Origin: Gerris lacustris
Taxonomy: Eukaryota; Arthropoda; Insecta; Hemiptera; Gerridae
NCBI GenBank assembly: GCA_951217055.1
Contig: OX578285.1
Coordinates: forward strand, 49,602,024-49,666,023
Reading direction: 5' to 3'
DNA: 64,000 bases
Part shown: positions 34,692 through 46,141 of the stretch, one piece after another
Layout: each line of letters starts with the position of its first letter
How positions within the stretch are numbered: the stretch's first letter is position 1
Made by a program: the position numbers and the translations under genes
Notes under the pieces: generated by a model
Told to the model about the DNA's origin: nothing
The model's database searches: none
Seen by the model: only the letters and a program-made list of their open reading frames with translations

Positions 34692-35098
34692 TAGATGTGA
34701 GGGAGTTAGTGAGGTACGGTCTAAAGTAAAAACTTGTTTACCCACTAGTTTCGTAAAATATATTTACATCATCAGGGTAACATTTATGAACACAATACAA
34801 GACTATAAAGAAAGTTCTATGGTAAAGTTTGGAATGTGAATAAGTGAGATTGATTCTACTGTTAATCCTCTCATCTCCATTTTGTTCCCCACCCTTGTGT
34901 TCCTCTAACTAATCCAATCCTTAAACTCTGTTTTCTCCAATCTCACTTATTCACATTCCAAACTTTACCACAGAACTTTCTTTATAGTCTTGTATTGTGT
35001 TCATAAATGTTACCCTGATGATGTAAATATATTTTACGAAACTAGTTGGTAAACAAGTTTTTTCTTTAGACCGTACCTCACTAACTCCCTCACATCTA
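34692..35098. mobile_element. Near-perfect palindromic element, arms about 160 bp
   Basis: Arms 34692-34852 and 34938-35098 are almost exact inverses around an 85-bp spacer. Both keep CTGATGATGTAAA..TTTACGAAAC (right, 35015-35042; left inverse, 34748-34775). The low divergence suggests a young element or arm correction. The apparent frames are by-products. Confidence 0.85.
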
Positions 35099-35904
35099 GA
35101 CAAGATAATATTAGAAAACATTGTTCTATAATTGGATGTAACAAACCAAAGTAAATGTGCTGCCTTAATATTAAGTTGTATGATATAGAGCAATGAGCAC
35201 CTTGGCACAATGCAGTTCCAGCCAAATTAACAATAATCGAAATGTACATTGTAAACTAACCCCTCATCTATATTAGAACTTAAGTTTCATTTCTTTTACT
35301 TAGATCCTAGTCTTAGAGGTGTATAAGAGATCTGAAAACTTGAACAAGCTATTAGAAAAGAATCTCTGGTTCAGTCTTAATTAAGGAAATGGTTACTCTA
35401 GGTTTGTTTAAAGCTTTCTGCACGGAAGAAGCTAACAATGTAATTTGAAGAATGGAAAATGGGTCGCGATCCATCTAGTAGAGCCCGTGTCTCTTTAATC
35501 TTACTTTAGTTTTAGGACAATTTAATATTTAGTTTTTTTACTTGATCACCCCAGGTTAACAAGGCCTTACTTATCATGTATTCAATTTTGTTGTTTATAC
35601 ATGGCTTATGCCATATACGCCCGAAATCAAAATAAAAAGAGCACAATACGAGCGATAATCATTATTGCCTGAAACTCTTGGTCATACTTTAAAGTTTTCA
35701 AAAAACAGAACACCCTGTAGAAAAAATCAAGAAAATTTTAGCATTTTTAGAGGTTTAAGAACAAGCAGGAGTTTTTATAAAGAATGACTTTTTTTCGAAA
35801 TTCAAAAATAAGAAAAATTTTCCTCTCGGATACTCTATCTTGGGACTCACTGTATATGACAGATAAATTGTACAAAGTATAATTAAACTGAACTTATTAA
35901 AGCG
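35099..35904. other. No gene recognised
   Basis: Mixed AT-rich sequence with short frames only. Confidence 0.35.
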
Positions 35905-35952
35905 AGCGTAAGCGAGCTTCTTACATTCAACGAAATATGCATCTTGTCTGAC

Positions 35953-36004
<52 letters not shown>

Positions 36005-36715
36005 AGTAACGTTTACGCGTGTGACGATAACTTGAGTAAAAGTTGACCGATTTAGTTGAAATTTGGTATACATGTTCCTCTTACTAATACTCAGGCTAAG
36101 TTCGTTGGACAGCGTGATCCGTCCAAGAGTTCGCGCGCAACGCTAGCGTAAACGAGAGGTTCAAAAATTAAATTGGAATTTCAGGACGGAAAAAGATTCT
36201 ATCATCATCTATTCGATGAGACGAACATTTTTTTCAAATAACATTTTTTAGTAAAACCAACAGCGACACCGCTATGACTTAATAAAGATCGCTAAATCTA
36301 TTAAAGCGGACCTAAACGTTTATAATAGAGAAAACAACCTTTTTACCGATATCTTACGTTCTAACGTAACGATTTTAATAAAACTTCATATACACCATCT
36401 AATGCACAATTGAAACAGGCATGCAAAATGTCAACTTGATACAAGCAGAAGTCTTTGCGTAGTGAAGAGATACATTTATAATAATTGTTTAAAAGCTACC
36501 GCGGGTGGTTAAGATTGTTATAGTCGTATAGTGTATAGGTTTGTTAAGAATGTAAAGCTTTGTACCGAGTATCCCCACTCTTCCCCACACTACCTTCTTC
36601 CACTTATCTTCAACTATGACATTCATCATGATTAATAAATTTCAATATTTAGTATTTCATTGCAATACGCTCGCTTCAATGATAGAGCCACGCGATGCCT
36701 AGTATAAAATGACAA
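35905..36715 (+). mobile_element. Family A element with (GTCT)n tract
   Basis: Starts GCGAGCGTAAGCGAGCTTC, followed by about 13 GTCT units (35949-36004), the family A body (TTCGTTGGACAGCGTGATCC, CAACAGCGACACCGCTATGA, GTTCTAACGTAACGATTTTA), and an end at GCCACGCGATGCCTAGTATA. This copy lacks the inverse arm of the 15781 and 19883 copies. Confidence 0.7.
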
Positions 36716-37687
36716 TTATACATTTGAGAAAGATAAAGTGTTGAGTAGGGTTATATGAGAAGGGGAGGGGATAACAAGGTGCCTGAGCCAAACTTGTTAT
36801 TTATAATTTTCTACTAATGATCAACTTGCTTTCTCTAATTTAATGAAGGTGTGAATAAACTTGGCATTCCTTAGGTGCTGTTATACTATTTCATAAGAAG
36901 AGATAAAAACTTAAAATTGACCAGGTAAATCGGATTATAAAGGGATCTGAACACACCATTTCATTTTACAAGCGATAAAATTAAGCGAACGATAGAGAAA
37001 ATAAATTTTATCTACGATTGATACGAAATATAAACATTGTATCTCTGTTTAGATGCGTAGAAAGTGATTCTTTACGTACTTGTATACATTGCGCATGCGC
37101 GTCTCATAGTTCTGAAGAAATCCTCAGCTTTACGCACGATTAGCGAGTTTGTTTACATTTAACAAAACTAATTTGCTGTTCTTTTATTAAAGTAACTGTT
37201 TATATCGAGTTTTTAGTGAAAAACAATGAGTGAATCAAGTGAGTTTGACGAAAATGTGGAGAATAATACATCCTACAGAAATAATTAATTCGGCAAAAAA
37301 TACAACTCAAGAATTAATGCCATCTTTATCAAGAGAGAGATACAGGGACCGCGGAACTTATTTCATAGAGGGGGGGGCGAAATTTGGATATATGCATTGC
37401 GGGTTTAGCATTTTCCCAATATTTTTTTAAATTTTTTTTTTTAAATGTCAAGCACTGCAAAACTATTTTAAAGAAAGGGGGAGGACGATATACAGAGGAC
37501 TAATGTTAAGTTTGGAGATGAATGCTCGAGTAGGATTTTTAGTTTGTGTATAGAGGCTACATTTTCTAGGGGGAAAAATTAATTTAGTAATAATAAAACA
37601 ATAAAACACTCAAATTAAGCAATTAGGTTTTTAAAAAAGCATGATGTTTACAAAATAAGTTATGCTTTTATAAACATTTCTATAGAG

Positions 37688-38390
37688 CAGTGTTTCCCAA
37701 ACTTTTATCATCTGTGTACCCTTTGTATAATTTTCGTAACACTAAGTACCCCTCGTTAAAAAAAAAATCCATTTATATTTTGGTTGTCTTTTATTATTTA
37801 ATTCTTTTTCTTCTAATAGTGTCAATCGATATTGTTCTTAAAAAAATGAAATCATATAAATATAAACTACTTTCTTTCTATAAAACGGTTATAATTCGTT
37901 CCCACTTATATTGGAACATTTTCAACACTTAAGGTTTAATCCTTTTTAAAAATGGAAATTAAAAACTTTCTATTTGTCAAATATTTACAAATTATTACTC
38001 TTAAAAAGTAATTTTTCCAAAACTAAAACCAAGGAGTAAGGTCTAATAATGTGAGTCACTTCACTCATTGGGATTTGTCCCACGACTCTAGTCGTCATGT
38101 AACAAATCTAACAAGAAATAGGATGAATAAATAAAAAAATAAAATATGCGTATACTTCAATAACAAAAAAAAAGAAAAAGAAATTAGTACATAAACGAAA
38201 CCATAAATAAAATTTAAGAAATAAATTAACAGGGAACCAAATTGTGATGAACTCTGTTGCCTCAACATAAACAATTTTATCCTTCTCAGGATAAAATTGA
38301 CTACGCAGTCAAAGCCCATTGCACCACGTACCCCCACCAAACTCTTCCCGTACCCCCAGGGGTACGCGTACCACACTTTGGGAAACACTG
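37688..38390. mobile_element. 703-bp hAT MITE, nested
   Basis: Ends CAGTGTTTCCCAAACTTT and, inverted, AAAGTGTGGTACGC..TTTGGGAAACACTG style pairing, with an exact 8-bp duplication CTATAGAG at 37680-37687 and 38391-38398. CAGTGTTTCCCAAA is a common hAT terminus in animals. No coding capacity. It is the innermost layer of a three-level nest. Confidence 0.92.
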
Positions 38391-38859
38391 CTATAGAGTA
38401 TTTGTACTTAAAAACATACTTAATGCGTTTGAAGAGATAATTTTGTACTATACGTGCAAATTATATTTTAATTTAGAGATTTTGCATTTTTTTAGAGATC
38501 AGTATATTTTAAAAATTATTCTTTAATTATTTATACATCGATCTATTGATATTATAAATTGTTCATCAATATCTAAACTTATTAACTAAAATTGTCATTT
38601 TTATTTAAAAAAATACTTTAATATCTTTGAGATTAATTTATAGATTAAATTATACTGTAATGACTACTAAAGAGATCCATTTGTATAATTATAAACTATA
38701 CTTTAATGAATATAGTAGTGACCACTATTTACTTCAAATTATACAGTAGCATCTAAACTTTTACAGAGAATAACATATTTATAAGTATATTTTAGTGACA
38801 TTTTTACTTTCTCATATTAAGTATTGTGATGACGCGAAAATTTGATGTTGAGATTTTAA

Positions 38860-39250
38860 TGGATTTACACGTTTTGAGGTTCCCTGAGTCCAAAAAAGAG
38901 GTTTTTAAAAAAATATCTATCTGTCTGTGCAGACGCCTAGAGCCTAAACTAATGGACCGATTTTGACGAATTTTGGCATACACATTCAGAAAAATCATAC
39001 CCTGAGGCGAAATTGAGAAATTAATTTTAGCTCTAAATTTAGGGGCTCTACCCCCCAAAAACTCTGAGAAAACGTGAAAATTATTTCTCGAAAACGGTTC
39101 CGACGATATTAATTAAAAAATGTAGTCCATTTGAATATGAATCAAACGATATTAGCCGTTTTCCTGAGAAAAATCTAGTTTCTGAGAAAATAGCTTTAAA
39201 CGCGGAGGGAGAGAGGCCGGGTTCAATTCCCCACCGAGGAGGTTATTTTT
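38860..39250 (+). repeat. Dispersed repeat with B-box-like end, copy 1
   Basis: Shares AGCCTAAACTAATGGACCGA, GAAAAATCATACCCTGAGGC, AAAACGGTTCCGACGATATT and a closing GGCCGGGTTCAATTCCCC with 54700-55105. The last word is T-arm/B-box-like. Lies inside the 37343 hAT. Confidence 0.65.
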
Positions 39251-40313
39251 ACGATATATTTTGATAAAATGATCAATAATAATTAAATGTGCCAACGAAA
39301 TCTAGTAAATGGAAAACACCGGACCAAGTAGTTATAAAATCGTATATGAGAAAGTTTGTCTAAGTTGTCTCGGACCGATTTTTTTTAAATATCTATACTG
39401 GTATGAAGAAACTTACTATAAGTGTTTCTTCATAGCAACTTCTAATTATTTATACTTAAATAATAATAATTATTTATTCTAAAACTTATACTTAAGAGTT
39501 TTTAGAATCAATTTATAATTTGCATCAATAAAACCATAAAAGTAGTACCTAGTAATTTTGATCTCGCAATGAAATTCGACTAAACTCGATAACATTTATA
39601 AAAATAATAACGATCGCATAAACGAATACAATTTTATCTGTACCTTATAGCTAATAAATTCAAAATAAGGCCCGAATTGATTTGGAAACGTGCGTGAACC
39701 ATGGATTTAAAAAAAAAAAAAAATCAATATTATTGTTTGTATTAAGTGTTTTGTTTTGTTGTTATGTTCATCACTGACTTTTTGTTCACTGTAATTATTT
39801 GATTAAATATAAATTTTCAAGTTTATTCTAATGTGAAACATATTGTAAGTTCAATTATAATAATTATTACAAAATATAAATTAAATGAATTAACAACATG
39901 ATACTACCGAGTACACTCTGACTCCACTCTCTTATAATCTTAAACTTAAACCTCAACAAATTTTTTACAGCATTAATATTTTTTTTCTTTTATCTAACAT
40001 AATAAGGTTATATACCAGTTAACCGAGGGGGGGCGCTGCCCCCCCTCGGTTTACTGTGGGGGGGCGGCCGCCCCCCCTGCCCCCCCTGTTCCGCGGCCCC
40101 TGGAGAGATACGAACTTACATACAGCAAGTTTGTTTTTTTCTGTATTAATTATTTAAATCTAACAATCGTAGATAAAGTACGGTATGCAACTCGTGCGAA
40201 AACGGCATTTTGCATTGCTCGTGTGGTTTTACTACCCTCGCTATCGCTCGGGTGCAAACTCCACACTCGCATGCAAAATGCTACTTTCCGCACTCGACGC
40301 GTAATGTACTATT

Positions 40314-40761
40314 AAAGTAATCCATTAAACTGGGAATTTGCATCTGATCTGATATTATATGTCAGAAATTTTAACAACACTTGTATGAACTTGCGCATAT
40401 TGTTAAAATCGATTTTCTAACCCCACTAGCTAAATGCTTAATAATAGAGTAGCATGTAGTAGCAGTAAGGTAAGATTTGTACCAACATAACAGCTGTAAC
40501 GTCACAACCCTAGAAATCGATTTAGATTTGTCGGTGTTTGGACAAATGATAAGGTTTGAGGTGAATGCGGTAATGACTCTGGTAATCATGCGGTAATACG
40601 CTGTCCCTTTTAAGTTATATTCATGCATGTTCAATATCCGCTAAATCTCGGTAGAAACAGAAAAAACTAACTCGTACATATAGAGAATATAGCTATTATT
40701 TAACAGTAATGTTTAACCAGTGACTGCATGCTATAGTATGCAGTTATGATATGCATAAATG
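40314..40761. other. No gene recognised
   Basis: Short frames only. Confidence 0.35.
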
Positions 40762-41348
40762 TAATAGTACATTACGCGTTTAGTGCGGAGAGTAGCATTT
40801 TGCATGCGAGTGTGGAGTTTGCACTCGAGCGACAGCAAGGGTAGTAAAAGCACACGAGCAAAGCAAAATGCAGTTTTCGCACGAGTTGCATACCGTACTT
40901 TATCTACGATTGTTGGATTTTAATAATAAATACAGAATTTTTTTTTTAATAAACTTCCTGTATGTAAGTTCGTATTTCTCTTTTGATAAAGATGACATTA
41001 ATTCATTAGTTGTATTTTGTGCCGAATTAACTATTTCGGGAGGCGTATTATTCTCCTCATACTCGTCATAATCACTTAAATCACTCATTGATTTTTACAA
41101 AAAAACTCGATATAAGCAGTTAATTTTATTAAAAAAACAACAAATTAGTTTTGTTAAATGTAAACAAACTCGCTAATCGTCCGTAAAGGTGAAGAATTCT
41201 TTTTTGTACCACCCTAGGGCGGTAAAAAAGAGGAATTCTTCAGAATTATGAGAAGCGCATGCGCAATGAATACAAGTACGTAAAGAATCACTTTCTACGC
41301 ATCTAAACAGAGATACAATGTTTATATTTCGTATCAATCGTAGATAAA
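40762..41348 (-). mobile_element. DNA element copy with possible recombinase N-terminus
   Basis: Same element as 37006-40313 without the hAT. From the minus-strand start: ATCTACGATTGATACG, GCATGCGC palindrome, a 62-codon frame (41088-40900), CAATCGTAGATAAAG, then the subterminal hairpin region ending at TAATGTACTATTAC. A short hairpin insertion, GAATTCCTC..GAAGAATTC (about 41192-41242), interrupts the leader compared with the 37006 copy. Confidence 0.7.
40900..41088 (-). pseudogene. Truncated N-terminus, tyrosine-recombinase-like (tentative)
   Basis: The frame opens MSDLSDYDEYEENNTPPEIV, an acidic start, followed by SLSKEKYELTYRKF. That last segment resembles the first helix of the core-binding (SAM-like) domain in eukaryotic tyrosine recombinases such as Crypton and DIRS proteins, where a lysine/serine-rich lead is followed by YxxxYxxF. 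After RKF the reading runs into the element's 3' part by internal deletion and stops, so no catalytic region remains. The first 46 codons are shared with 37226-37342 plus 40103-40130, with substitutions that mostly keep the reading, which supports real past coding. The family call is weak because only one helix is visible. Confidence 0.4.
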
Positions 41349-41360
41349 CACATATTCATA

Positions 41361-41604
41361 GGGGCACTTCTTTAGATTGTCACTCCTCTTATAAAAGAAC
41401 AGAAGGGAGTAACAATCTAAAGAAGGTGTAGGGAATGTTCTTCTTTTGACTTTTACTCCCCTTATAAAAACAGAAGTGTGATATTCCTTTTGACCCATAA
41501 AGTACATTGGACTAAAAATCCTTTTGTCTTAATAGTTATTTAGTCAAAGTAATTTATATTCTAAAAAAAAAAAAAAAAGGGGAGTAACAATCTAAAGAAG
41601 TACC
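41361..41604. mobile_element. 244-bp TIR element
   Basis: GGGGCACTTCTTTAGATTGT at the left has the inverse ACAATCTAAAGAAGTACCT at the right. The same AACAATCTAAAGAAG word also occurs once inside (41410-41426). GTGATATTCCTTT and GTACATTGGACTAAA recur in the 49188 element, so the two are related or recombined. An A run lies at 41563-41578. Confidence 0.65.
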
Positions 41605-41703
41605 TACATAGGTATATTAAATTACATAAAAGTATATTTTAAAACCTGCACGTAGTCATCGACAACTCCACATACTCAACACGGATAAAGGCTCACTCAC
41701 CTG

Positions 41704-41733
<30 letters not shown>
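41704..41733. repeat. Poly(A) run of about 30
   Basis: Uninterrupted A run. No retroposon body was recognised beside it. Confidence 0.8.
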
Positions 41734-41735
<2 letters not shown>

Positions 41736-43705
41736 AAAATAATAAAATTATTATTAAATAAGAAATAAATAAATGAAGTACTAGAATAAACCTAGTACTA
41801 GCATATTTCAGTTTTGACTGTGTAAGGGAAACATCAACCCGTTATTTTGAACTCCCTCGTACGTTCGTAAGACCTCAATAAATAAGCAAATTCAATGTAT
41901 CAATGAGGCCGCGACCAAGTTATGTTGAGATCAACAAAAAAAATACGTACTTATCAACTATAATACATCATTTCACAAGCATTAAAATATGTACTTCATA
42001 AAAAAAAAGATTAAACAAGTTTTAGAATGAATGGATAAGGTTGAATGAAAACAGTATGAGGACAAATACTTCATAAAAACCAACATGGTCATAAAAGATT
42101 TATTTATCGTTTATTAACATAAATAGTCGATAAAAGTAGTATAGAGGAGGCTTCCAATAGAGAAACCGAAACGTTGGATTGGACATCATTCAAAACTGGG
42201 TCAACACATGAAAACCTAAAATGTTAATATGAATAACAGTAAGTACCATTTTGTGCTGGGATAAGGCATTATGCTCAAACATATTCAACACCTATGATCA
42301 TCTAAAGCCTAAATGAAAGCAATCAACAATAGTAATTCTCTGGTGCATTGATGATAATTTAGCTACATCGTCATTAGGAGCGCTATGAAATGATCATAGT
42401 GTTGCAGATCGCTTCCGGCTAATCGTACATTGACAGTGTGGACAGACACTGTGAAATCAGTATCAACACCTTCTTCTGCATCATCTGTAACGGTTGCTAA
42501 AGCTTCGATTTACCGGCTACAACTTAGAGAATACCAATAACGGCTTTTGTTTAAAAGTGTAAATAATACAATTTAAAAATAATTATTTAGATAATGTATC
42601 TTTGGAAAGAGGATACATTAAGTTAAAAACAATAAAGTGGTAGGTTAGTGGATGACGACTGCCACAGTTCTTCTAGCATTTAAGGACAATATAGCAGATC
42701 ATCTTCTTCGTTGACGTAATGATGCAAATTACTCTCCAGCTGGTAAACTACCTAACGTGAAGGCCAAATCAAATGCACGGCATTCATTTTAGGTAGAAGG
42801 ACCAGACAGAAGTAATTCGTAGAGATTTAAGATAGTGAAAACCGATGACTATTACAGTCCTTCGTTTCATAATTAATAAGCACTGTGCACGTTAATTCCA
42901 GCCGGTCATAAATTCAAAATGAGAAAGAATGTAATAAAATCTCCTTTCTTTAAAACCAGACGGAAGTAAAAACATCTTGCTCCGTGTCCTTTGAAATTGT
43001 AGCTACGTCTCCGTTATGTGCGCTGTTAATACATCATTGCTGACAATAAATTACAATGAGGAAAAACTCTAATCGATGTCCTCACTGTGAAATAATGGAA
43101 ACTTTGTTATGTACTGCCTTCTTATTGTCACAAGTCACAGTGTGTATGCAATTTCTAATTAGTTATATGCAATGCGGTTTCGCGATAGACATTATTTGAA
43201 AGGCTTGATGATTTTATAAATAAATACTAAATACTTAGTAATCATCTTCTGAATAATATTGATATAGGGTTGGGTTAGATACAGCCATGACGGATCAAGG
43301 TTTAAGTTAATTATAGTATTAATTTAAGCTGAATTATAGTATTGCTAACTAAATTAACTGTCTGTAATCATGAGTATATACATTTATATTCATATGGCTC
43401 TCGTATTTTAATTTTTCATATTTTTTTATATATTTATTTTTTTGAAATACTTATGCAAACTCATCGTAGTTAATTTATTTGTATTTGAATTTATTTGACA
43501 AATATATTAACTTGTTCAATACAAATTTTATTAAATATTATAATTATGGTCAAGAGAAGACTTCCACCACACCGGATCCTCAAGTGGTGGGGAGAATTTA
43601 TATTTTTATAAAAAAAAATGTATTAAATAAGAAAAATAAAAAATGTATTAAAAAACAAAAAAAAAGTAATTGTTTAAGCACTTTTTCACTTTTGGTTTAT
43701 ACAAG
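41734..43705. other. No gene; one hairpin-GAAACG motif
   Basis: A single motif GAGGAGGCTTCC..GAAACCGAAACGTTGG is at 42144-42178. 42290-43180 is less AT-rich and low-copy within the window, but no frame, splice pattern or domain supports a gene. Confidence 0.4.
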
Positions 43706-44570
43706 GTTTTGTTCTAATCAAGCATGTACGTCTGCGGGATCGTCACGGGCATGCGCAATGGATAAAAGCCGTTCCAACCCGACTTGTGACAGTGTTTCGT
43801 ACCGTCCTCCAAACTGTTCCAACCCACGCAGGATCGTTTACGAACCGTTTACTGTACCGTCCAAACGATCCTCTGACAATACCAAATACTGGTTTGTATG
43901 ACATGCGCAGTTATGACAATCGTCACACATGTCAACAGGAATGTTCCCTAACTGTTAGGTTTCCTTAAATGTTTTTAAGAAAGTGCGAATTATAGTTCTA
44001 AACCCGTTCCAACCTGACATGTTTTTACTACAGTACAATGTTAGCTTGTTAGCGCATGCTTATAAAACCTGTCCTAAACGATTCAAAGGACGGTACAAAT
44101 AAAGGTACATTTTCCTGGACGCGACTCCAGCGGTAGGACAGTCGCGGAGCTGAGTTTGCATGTTGAGAGACGCTAAGCTAGGAAAACAGTAACATGCAAA
44201 CCCAGAAGAGGAGTCCTCAGCGATAGTGGCGACTATCGCTCACTATTACCCAGCGACTATCGCTGAGGACTCCTCTTCGATTCAAAGGACGGTACAAATA
44301 AAGGTACATTTTCCTGGACGCGACTCCAGCGATAGAAGCTGAGCGACAGTCACCCAGCGACTGTCGCGGAGCTGAGTTTGCATGTTAAGAGACGCTCAGC
44401 TAGGAATCCTCCAGGATTCCTCAGGAAAAGGGGTCTTCAGCGATACTCGCTGGGCAACTGTCGCTTGAGCGTCTATGTCTAATGTCTAATAATAATGTCT
44501 AATAATCTATGTCTAAGCGTCTATTGTCGGAGTCGCGTCTAGGAAAATAAAGCTAAAGGGGGTTGGAAAC
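43706..44570 (-). mobile_element. Family H element, copy 2, with nested insertion
   Basis: Inverse of 33748-34010: GGATCGTTTACGAACCGTTT, TGTTCCAACCCACGCAGG and the end GGGGGTTGGAAAC are shared. Interrupted near its end by the TIR element 44109-44548. Confidence 0.65.
44109..44548. mobile_element. 440-bp TIR element with perfect internal palindrome
   Basis: ATTTTCCTGGACGCGACTCC (44109-44128) is matched inversely at 44529-44548 with one mismatch. The left TIR and following text recur internally from 44307. Between them 44205-44227 and 44256-44278 are exact 23-bp inverse arms starting GAAGAGGAGTCCTCAGCGAT. GCGACTATCGCT words are repeated throughout. Sharper GC content than the flanks. No coding. 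Confidence 0.75.
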
Positions 44571-46141
44571 ATATCGTTTAGATTAGAATGTTTAAAGGCC
44601 TCTTGTGCAGTTTAGATTGTTATCTCTAGTTGAGTCAGGGAAGCGCAGATATTTGATATTTTCATTGTGCACTCTGCTAATGGGATGGAGCAACTATGAA
44701 AGTTGGCCACACTGGATAAAGTGATCTCATACATACATTGTCTCAGTGACTGATGTAGGCTTCACTTGAACACAACATACGTTACGTTTAACAATCAATC
44801 CATTTGGAATCATAGTCAAGCGACTAAATAGATATTTATTGTTATGTAACATTTTAATTATTTATAGAACTAACTTCTAAATTGTAATAAGGAGAAATGT
44901 AAGTAAAAGAGGAATACACGTAGCAAGGAAGGGCAGTACACGAGTGACACGGCACCCGACATTCCCCGCTCAGCGACTACCGGTTATTCCGAGATCTCCT
45001 TCCTCCTAGATTCTATTATTTTAGATTTCCAGACGGGCGGAAGCAGGTCGGATTAATGGAGGCGGCACGTGACCGGCCGCGTCCCACTAAATGATGTATC
45101 CGTCCCCCGAGCTGTCCTACAGCCGAGGGCCTTCCGAGTCCGGCGGTCAGGGAAGCCACCCGTCTTTTACGATACCCTTGGGCGCATAAACATAATAACC
45201 GCAATCGCTTCCTTCGCCGCAGAACAATGCCAAGCACTAAATTAATCAAGAGAAGTACGGTGGAATTCCGAGCAGCGGAGATAAAGCCGACCTAAGCTGT
45301 ACGGCTTACGTATGACGGTACGTTATGACGTACTAAGCTATACGTCTCGGTCAACGGCAAACTGTTTTCATCTGTCCCTTCTTTTTTTTTATAGAATTTA
45401 GACAATTCGAACCTATATAAAAGCAGGATTCGGACAATCAAAATTCTCTTTAAAAAAAAATATGATTGAAGTAATAGAACTAGACTCTCCTCCTGTTAAT
45501 AAAAATAGAACACAATTCAGTAGACAATAGATGTATTTTATGGCCAACGAGGTGCCTCAAGTAAGATCAGATACCACATGGTTAGTCACATTCATAGGAC
45601 CTTGATTAAACATATTATAGTCATTTTTAAAAGAAATGATTACCGCCATCTCAAGGTCAATGAGATAAGCAGATGTTGAATTAAAGGCACCAATAACGGA
45701 TAACAGGCCTACAGAGTCGGAAAAGATTTACTTGGTAAAACTGAGGAATACGGTGCTGTGAGGGTAAGAGGTTAGAAAAGTGTGCAGGCCTTACTGGAAT
45801 GTATTATTTTGACAAGGGGATATCAACTCTCCTATGTACAAATCATGCATATATAATCACTCAAATATTATATAAATCATACAAATATACTGTTTGACAA
45901 AGGGATATAATCTCTTGCTGCCAAGCGATTCTCGACCACACCGTGTATCTCAGTTCAACCGATTTACTTATACTATTACAATTTCTTGGTAGCTGTTTGT
46001 AAATATAATACGTAATTATTAATTACTTAAAAACACCTGATTTCATCAAATGAAATATGAACTATTGATTTTGTCAAAAGAAAAATAACATTATGACCAA
46101 AAATTAACCTAGATATTATGTAAATTTATCGAAACAATTCG
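44571..46141. other. No gene supported; GC-richer patch 44930-45420
   Basis: The patch has many CpGs (GGCACGTGACCGGCCGCGTC). It could be a promoter or an old element, but no frame, TATA or splice structure makes a case. The rest is AT-rich. Confidence 0.35.

Larger units (their letters stand above)
37343..40102. mobile_element. 2760-bp hAT-type element, non-autonomous
   Basis: Ends CAGGGACCGCGGAAC and, inverted, GTTCCGCGGCCCCTG (one mismatch in 15), flanked by an exact 8-bp duplication GAGAGATA (37335-37342 and 40103-40110). Both sides have subterminal G-rich/C-rich tracts. No transposase reading remains. The interior hosts a hAT MITE (37688) and a B-box repeat (38860). Much of the rest is AT-rich. 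Confidence 0.92.
37006..40313 (+). mobile_element. DNA element with possible recombinase start, host of nested hATs
   Basis: Left end TTTTATCTACGATTGATACG. The right segment contains CAATCGTAGATAAAG (inverse of the left) and then the same 150-bp subterminal hairpin region as the copies at 4581 and 40762. A start codon at 37226 opens MSESSEFDENVENNTS, then shifts frame. The continuation up to 37342 and from 40103 encodes the same protein start as 40900-41088. It is split by the hAT at 37343. Without the insertion the element is about 550 bp, a deletion derivative. Confidence 0.65.

Noticed and set aside
41088..41348. Promoter call for the GCATGCGC-containing leader
   Set aside because: The leader is conserved between copies, but no TATA or initiator could be assigned and there is no expression evidence.
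45016..45249. 77-codon arginine-rich minus-strand frame in a GC-richer patch
   Set aside because: Arginine and leucine richness is what GC-rich non-coding DNA gives. No homology recognised and no splice or promoter context.
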